A stretch of DNA of 9,631 nucleotides. Origin: CAYGZA01 sp964354135 (GTDB lineage: Bacteria > Planctomycetota > Planctomycetia > Pirellulales > Thermoguttaceae). A program made the position numbers and the translations under genes. The stretch lies in the NCBI GenBank assembly GCA_964354135.1, contig CAYGZA010000265.1, forward strand, positions 1 through 9,631, given 5' to 3'. Numbering within the stretch: position 1 is the stretch's first letter; every line of letters begins with the position of its first letter. The notes below the pieces were generated by a model. It worked only from the letters and a program-made list of their open reading frames with translations. It had not been told where the DNA came from and ran no database searches. Shown one piece after another: positions 6,055 through 9,631 of this stretch.

Positions 6055-7098
6055 TTACGGCTGTTTCTTGCCGATCTCCCGCCAGAGGAAGTCCTTGCGG
6101 ACCAGCCGCAGCTCGATGAACATGCCGATCCGCTCCTTGACGCCCAGCCCGCCGACCTTCAATAAGTCGGTGCCCTGCAGCTTGGTGTCGAGGCTGCGGA
6201 TGAAGAGGTCCTTGTTCTCTTCCTCCCAACGCTTCCGCTCATCTTCGGTCATTCCCGTCGGCTCCGGATGATACTTGACCAGCGCCGAGTGCAACCGCTG
6301 GGCCTCGCTGTTGGCCTTCGGATCCTCTTTGCCCGAAAGGATCATGATCGACAGACCGCCGCGGATGGCCGGATGACTCAAGGGGCGGCGCGCGTCCAGC
6401 CCCCTGAAGGTCCACTGCGGAGAAAGGAGCACGAGTGCCTTGACGTATTGCCCCTGTTTCACGCCGGGGTACTGGGGCCAGCTCCAGTCGAGCTGCGCCC
6501 ACTGCAACGCGACGGAAGCCCCCATCTCCGACCCCGCGACGCAAAGCTTCTCCAGGTTCAGCTCCTCGGCGTTGTTCTTCTTCACCAGGAAGCGGCGGAG
6601 GGTCTCCATGTCGTAGTTGACCATGCGGGCGAACTGCTCCTGCCCCATCTTGGCCGCGTCGATTGTCTGCGTGGCGATTCCCATGCGCACCTGCGTGCTC
6701 TTCCCGTGGCCGCGCAAGTCCGGAACCAGGACCGCATGCCCCAGGCTTTGGAGATACTGTCCCAACCCGAGCAAGTCCGTACGTTCGCGGCGGAACGAGT
6801 GCAGCAGGATGACAGGAACCGAGTTCTTCTTTCGGGTGCCGGGAAAATAAGTGGCCTCCAGCAGCACGCCGTCGCCGGTGGTCAGCTCGCCGCCGCGCAC
6901 CTCTACGGCAGGCGGCAGAGGGGTGGCGTCTTCAGACGGCTTCGCCGCCCGAGGGGCTTTCGCGTCCTGAGCGGCCAGTCCTGCTGCAGACGCCAGAAGG
7001 ATCGCTGCCGCTGCCGCCGACGCGCCCCAACGCCGCCGGGCCTGCACCGCTCGGCCGACCGAAGCCCCCCACCGGAACCCTCGCAAGGCGCAATTCAT
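6055..7098 (-). CDS. Secreted alpha/beta-hydrolase-fold protein lacking the serine nucleophile
   Basis: This is a 347-residue protein. Residues 1-44 are a long, Arg-rich signal peptide with a hydrophobic core (AAAAAILLASAAGLAAQ), followed by a Pro/Ala linker and an alpha/beta-hydrolase fold from about 65. The fold shows ELTTGDGVLLEATYFPG, VPVILLHSFRRER (94-106, the HG-type oxyanion loop as HS), VLVPDLRGHGKS (123-134) and AGSEMGASVALQWA (188-201). At the nucleophile elbow the G-x-S-x-G position reads G189-S-E-M-G193, so the nucleophile is Glu191. A later strand, ALVLLSPQ, and GKEDPK (256-261) would carry the acid. A C-terminal extension (about 285-347) is charged. The missing Ser suggests a non-hydrolytic or altered activity; from memory, planctomycete relatives also have EMGA here. 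I chose ATG 7096-7098; an in-frame TTG at 7144-7146 would spoil the signal peptide. The lipoprotein gene lies 213 bases upstream on the same strand. Confidence 0.8.
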   Translation of the reverse strand: MNCALRGFRWGASVGRAVQARRRWGASAAAAAILLASAAGLAAQDAKAPRAAKPSEDATPLPPAVEVRGGELTTGDGVLLEATYFPGTRKKNSVPVILLHSFRRERTDLLGLGQYLQSLGHAVLVPDLRGHGKSTQVRMGIATQTIDAAKMGQEQFARMVNYDMETLRRFLVKKNNAEELNLEKLCVAGSEMGASVALQWAQLDWSWPQYPGVKQGQYVKALVLLSPQWTFRGLDARRPLSHPAIRGGLSIMILSGKEDPKANSEAQRLHSALVKYHPEPTGMTEDERKRWEEENKDLFIRSLDTKLQGTDLLKVGGLGVKERIGMFIELRLVRKDFLWREIGKKQP

Positions 7099-7200
7099 CG
7101 GCTTTCTCGCTCTTTGGGAGATGCGGCACGGAAGAACCGAGTCCAACGCAAGTCTACACTTATGCTAGATACGCCGGGCTGCACAGTCAATCACGTCAAA

Positions 7201-7300
7201 CCCCCAGCCCGGGTTATTCCTCGGGGCCGTAGCAGAGGCTTGCAGCCGGTCCGCGCACAAGATGGGCGGGATGCCCTTCCTACAAACCGGCTTCTGCGGG
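7201..7300. repeat. Probable decayed palindromic repeat upstream of the hydrolase gene
   Basis: Partial inverted-repeat arms are present. GCAGA (7232-7236) and AGCCGGT (7244-7250) pair with ACCGGCTTCTGC (7286-7297) if seven bases in the left arm are looped out. A separate small hairpin (CCCGGG at 7209-7214 with CTCGGG at 7220-7225, one wobble pair) lies at the left. The text resembles the other palindromic repeats in style, but the arms no longer match well. It fills most of the 213 bases between the lipoprotein stop and the hydrolase start. No gene is seen here, nor any convincing promoter. Confidence 0.4.
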
Positions 7301-7311
7301 GGCGGGGCCGG

Positions 7312-7971
7312 TCAGTCCATCGACTTGCTGTCCAGCGCGAAGTCGGCGTATGGGTCGTGATCGTAGAAATGCCGGGCAACCTGGTCGGCCAGCACCCGCA
7401 CGAATTCCCGGCGGAACTCCGCTTCCTGCTTCTCCCAGGTGGGGATTTCGCGGTTGGGCGGGTACACGGACTGGGGCAGCCGCTTCTTGAAGACGAGCTC
7501 GCCGCTCTTGCAGTCGTAGACCTTCAGATCGACGCTGGCCCTGCCCTGGAAGAGCGTCTGGCCCTTGTAGAGATCGAAGTGCTCCAGGTCGATCCCTACA
7601 ACCATCTCAGCCCCAAGGGCCTTGCCCACCTCGGTGTATTGCTCCCAGGTGTGCTCGTCCATCCACTGAGCGACCTTGCGTTGGTCGACGACCTTGATCT
7701 TGGGCACGTTTTTCCGCAGCAGGCTCGCCACCTGTTCCGCGAGGTCGTGGTCGGCCCGGGCATTGCGGTACTGAAGGGTCGCCACCGGCCGGCACACGAT
7801 CGCCACACGCTTCTCCCGGAGCTGCTTGCACTCCGCAGGCGCGTCGTTCCCCCGAAGCAGGTATGCCGCCGTGAACAGGGCGTTGGTGCAGCCGGAGACT
7901 GAAACGACGACCGCGCCCGACGCCAAGAACGCAACCCACCCTGGACAACGCATGATCGTGCGACGTGCCAT
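7312..7971 (-). CDS. Putative lipoprotein of unknown function
   Basis: This 219-residue protein has a lipoprotein signal peptide: MARRTIMRCPGWVAFLASGA, then VVVSVSGC with the lipobox VSGC and lipidated Cys28. The mature part has an alternating pattern: KRVAIVCRPVATLQYRNARAD (54-74), HDLAEQVASLLRKNVPKIKVVD (75-96), then LGAEMVVGIDLEHFDLYKG (119-137) and ASVDLKVYDCKSGELVFKKRLP (145-166). This order (an old strand, a helix with 'L..n...i.vvd', then 'G.e.vv.g.l' and 'a.v.lkv.d..sGe.v') recalls the CsgG/LpoB-like fold of outer-membrane assembly lipoproteins, but I do not recognise a specific family. The start ATG 7969-7971 has GAGGA five bases upstream; an in-frame GTG at 7981-7983 is less likely. 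It is followed on the same strand by the secreted hydrolase and preceded by ymdB, with 289 bases between start and ymdB stop. An envelope role is inferred. Confidence 0.8.
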   Translation of the reverse strand: MARRTIMRCPGWVAFLASGAVVVSVSGCTNALFTAAYLLRGNDAPAECKQLREKRVAIVCRPVATLQYRNARADHDLAEQVASLLRKNVPKIKVVDQRKVAQWMDEHTWEQYTEVGKALGAEMVVGIDLEHFDLYKGQTLFQGRASVDLKVYDCKSGELVFKKRLPQSVYPPNREIPTWEKQEAEFRREFVRVLADQVARHFYDHDPYADFALDSKSMD

Positions 7972-8000
7972 GGCATTCCTCACCGTGAGAATGAGAAAAG

Positions 8001-8091
8001 GAGAAAAGGGGTCGGGAGTCGTTTCTGTAGCTGGCCACGAAGGCGTCGCGTCGGTCCGTCGGAACGAAGCGACTCCCGACCCTCTTTTCTC
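8001..8091. repeat. REP/MITE-like inverted repeat just upstream of the lipoprotein gene
   Basis: The left arm 8001-8025 (GAGAAAAG, then GGGTCGGGAGTCGTTTC) pairs with the right arm 8066-8091, except for one extra base in the right arm and one mismatch. The unpaired centre is 40 bases. The head AAGGGGTC-GG is the same as in the repeat at 5116-5182, so the two probably belong to one family with different inner sequences. It sits 30 bases from the lipoprotein start codon and would lie in its promoter or 5' leader. The rest of the intergenic space (7972-8260) holds no gene I can support. Confidence 0.8.
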
Positions 8092-8190
8092 CCCTCGCAG
8101 AGCGAACGCTCATCGATTCCGATCGTCTGGTACAAGGAGGGGGGAGGATAGCGAGGAATCGCGGGGTACGCAAGGTCGATTCCGAGCCGC

Positions 8191-8245
8191 CCTCGGCAAC
8201 CGAGGACGATCGAGCGAGGGGCCGCCGAAGAACGCAAGTCTTCGG
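8191..8245 (-). terminator. Two short hairpins after ymdB, possible weak terminator
   Basis: Just downstream of ymdB (minus strand) there are two stems: CCGAAGA/TCTTCGG (8225-8231 and 8239-8245, 7-base loop) and CCTCGG-CAA-CCGAGG (8191-8205). Neither is followed by a T-run, so Rho-independent termination is uncertain. They may instead protect the 3' end of the rny-ymdB mRNA. Confidence 0.3.
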
Positions 8246-8260
8246 GGGGGGAGTTGGGTG

Positions 8261-9115
8261 CTACCCCGGATCGTCGCTGGCCGTCACCCGGGATGACTTC
8301 TCGCCGGCGATGATCGCCGCCAGCCGGTCGGCCTCGGCCTGATCGACCACAATGCGGCGGATGCCGATCGCCCGACCGCTGTCCGGGTCCACCTCAACGA
8401 TAGTTCCGCAGAGGCGGCAATCCCCGCCGGCAACTTCAAAGTGGGTTGGTCGGAATGTCTGCACCGTTTCCAGCACCCGGTCAATCCGTCGCCCGATGAT
8501 ACTCTCGTGGGGGCCGGCCATCCCCACGTCGCACTGAAAGGCCGTTCCACCGGGCAGGACCTGCTCGTCGGCGGTCGGGACGTGGGTATGGGTTCCAAGG
8601 ACAGCGGATACCCTTCCGTCGAGGTATCGGCCCATCAATTGCTTGTCGCTCGTGGCTTCGGCGTGGAAGTCCAGGAGAACGACGCGAACATCCGCGGGCA
8701 GCGCCGCCAGAACCCGGTCCGCAGCCCGGAAGGGGCAATCGACCGGCGGCATGAAGACCCGGCCCAGCAGGTTGAAGACCGCCACGTGGAGGTTCTGCCC
8801 CGTTTCCAGGATCGCGTAGTCCCGCCCGGGGGCGGTCTCGGGGTAGTTGGCCGGCTTGACGATCCGCGTTTCGCGTTCCAGCACCGGGTAGATCTCGCGG
8901 CGCCGGTAGGCGTGGTCGCCCAAGGTGATGCAGTCAATCCCGCCGGCAATCAACTCGTGGTAGATTGCCGGCGTGATGCCCGAGCCGCCGGCCGCGTTCT
9001 CGCCGTTGGCGACGACCAGGTCCAAGTCCTCTTCGATCCGCAATCCGGGCACGGCGCGGAGCACGATCTGGCGCCCCGGTTTTCCGACGATGTCTCCGAT
9101 CAGGAGCAGCCGCAC
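8261..9115 (-). CDS. ymdB: YmdB-family metallophosphoesterase
   Basis: This 284-residue protein belongs to the TIGR00282/YmdB family of dinuclear-metal phosphodiesterases, some of which hydrolyse 2',3'-cyclic nucleotides and affect biofilm and sporulation decisions in Bacillus. Metal-site motifs are in order: LLLIGDIVGKPGR (3-15, Asp8), VVANGENAAGGSGIT (34-48, Glu39), ITLGDHAYRR (63-72), LLDFHAEATSDKQ (147-159, His151) and GTHTHVPTAD (174-183), followed by CDVGMAGP. The GDH motif at 66-68 carries Asp where Bacillus has Asn (GNHTWD). I chose GTG 9113-9115 because the family starts with MR-LLIGD and AAAGG lies eight bases upstream. An in-frame ATG at 9146-9148 would add 11 residues and has no clear RBS. 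It follows rny on the same strand, the classic rny-ymdB order. Here 168 bases and a hairpin separate them. Length is close to the usual 260-285. Confidence 0.93.
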   Translation of the reverse strand: MRLLLIGDIVGKPGRQIVLRAVPGLRIEEDLDLVVANGENAAGGSGITPAIYHELIAGGIDCITLGDHAYRRREIYPVLERETRIVKPANYPETAPGRDYAILETGQNLHVAVFNLLGRVFMPPVDCPFRAADRVLAALPADVRVVLLDFHAEATSDKQLMGRYLDGRVSAVLGTHTHVPTADEQVLPGGTAFQCDVGMAGPHESIIGRRIDRVLETVQTFRPTHFEVAGGDCRLCGTIVEVDPDSGRAIGIRRIVVDQAEADRLAAIIAGEKSSRVTASDDPG

Positions 9116-9178
9116 GGGCAACGCCTTTCTCGCCACCGTATCCCTCATGACGGACCGCCGGAGCCTGCGCTCGCCGCC

Positions 9179-9213
9179 CGGACTTCCGAAGTCTCAAAGA
9201 CTTCGGAAGTCCG
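9179..9213. repeat. Perfect 16-bp hairpin between rny and ymdB
   Basis: The arms CGGACTTCCGAAGTCT (9179-9194) and 9198-9213 are exact reverse complements around a 3-base loop. It lies within the rny-ymdB intergenic space and would form a strong RNA hairpin in a joint transcript. There is no T-run on either side, so it is more like a REP element or RNA processing/stability structure than a terminator. Confidence 0.8.
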
Positions 9214-9283
9214 TTTGGCCAGGTCTGTCTGGCCGCGGCTCGTCTGCGTTGTGCTCTGGCTCGCGCCGCGCGAGGAAAAAGTC

Positions 9284-9631
9284 TCAGCGGGCCACCTCGG
9301 TGTAACGGGTCTCGCGGAGGACGGTGACCTTGATCTCCCCCGGATAGGTCAGCCGCTCCTCGAAGGCCCGGACGATGTCGCGGCAGATCTTCGCCGCGGT
9401 CTCGTCGGTCGTGTCCTTGGCGCTAACGATCACGCGGATCTCGCGGCCGGCTTGGATGGCGTAGGCCTGCTCGACGCCCGGGAGCTCGACGGCAATGGCT
9501 TCCAGCTCCTCCATCCGCTTGACGTACCGTTCCAGGGTCTCGCGGCGAGCGCCGGGGCGCGAGGCGCTACAGGCGTCGCCCGCGGCGACGAGCACCCGCG
9601 GGTGCGACGAGGGGGGGAAGGCCAGGGCGAC
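9284..9631 (-). CDS. rny: Ribonuclease Y, C-terminal part (runs off right edge)
   Basis: This is the last 115 residues of RNase Y, the membrane-bound endoribonuclease that starts mRNA decay. The fragment covers the end of the HD domain and the C-terminal region: VLVAAGDACSASRPGARRETLERYVKRMEELE, then VELPGVEQAYAIQAGREIRVIVSAKDTTDETA, then ICRDIVRAFEERLTYPGEIKVTVLRETRYTEVAR. RPGARRETLE, AIQAGREIRV and YPG-IKVTV-RETR are the family's hallmark motifs. The N-terminal membrane helix, coiled coil, KH domain and catalytic HD residues are outside the window. The frame is open to the last base (9629-9631). It is followed on the same strand by ymdB, as in many bacteria. Confidence 0.93.
   Translation of the reverse strand, partial: VALAFPPSSHPRVLVAAGDACSASRPGARRETLERYVKRMEELEAIAVELPGVEQAYAIQAGREIRVIVSAKDTTDETAAKICRDIVRAFEERLTYPGEIKVTVLRETRYTEVAR

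Noticed and set aside
6268..7902. Long plus-strand open frame opposite the hydrolase and lipoprotein genes
   Set aside because: It is antisense to two well-supported genes with signal peptides and fold motifs, and its translation is rich in Arg, Leu and Pro with no domain pattern. GC-rich DNA often gives such shadows.

Overview
The window reads as chromosomal DNA from a GC-rich bacterium. The best guess is a planctomycete, probably near the Pirellulales. This rests on gene content: a ThiE with an N-terminal ThiD2-like extension, a membrane TPR protein beside clpC, a YmdB-type phosphoesterase with GDHAYRR in place of the usual GNHTWD, and many short palindromic repeats between genes. No marker gene is present, so the taxonomic call is inference.

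Layout. Bases 1-1288 (minus strand) hold a membrane-anchored TPR-like protein followed by the 5' third of clpC, which runs off the left edge. A divergent intergenic region (1289-1458) leads to a plus-strand gene (1459-3090) encoding two Clp N-terminal repeats, a ThiD2-like domain and thiamine-phosphate synthase (ThiE) in one reading frame. A 32-bp perfect palindrome lies in frame exactly at the Clp_N/ThiD2 junction. Immediately downstream is a compact hicAB toxin-antitoxin operon (3122-3701) with an AT-rich promoter/operator. It converges on a membrane-anchored TlpA-type thioredoxin (3712-4413, minus). A CYTH/CyaB-type protein (4544-5098) and a membrane-anchored LysM protein (5339-5920) follow on the plus strand. 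The right third is on the minus strand and reads rny (3' end only), ymdB, a lipoprotein of unknown function, and a secreted alpha/beta-hydrolase-fold protein whose nucleophile position is Glu rather than Ser.

The intergenic spaces carry inverted repeats: 5116-5182, 5936-5995, 7201-7300 (decayed), 8001-8091 and 9179-9213. Two of them share the outer sequence AAGGGGTC-GG and look like REP/MITE-type elements. No transposase, tRNA, rRNA, CRISPR array or thiamine (THI-box) riboswitch was recognised.

Functional themes are protein quality control (ClpC and a stand-alone Clp_N module), thiamine synthesis, RNA turnover (RNase Y with its usual neighbour YmdB), envelope and redox proteins (TlpA, LysM, lipoprotein, secreted hydrolase) and a TA module. 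The most unusual object is the Clp_N-ThiD2-ThiE reading frame, transcribed divergently from the clpC operon whose N-domain it resembles.
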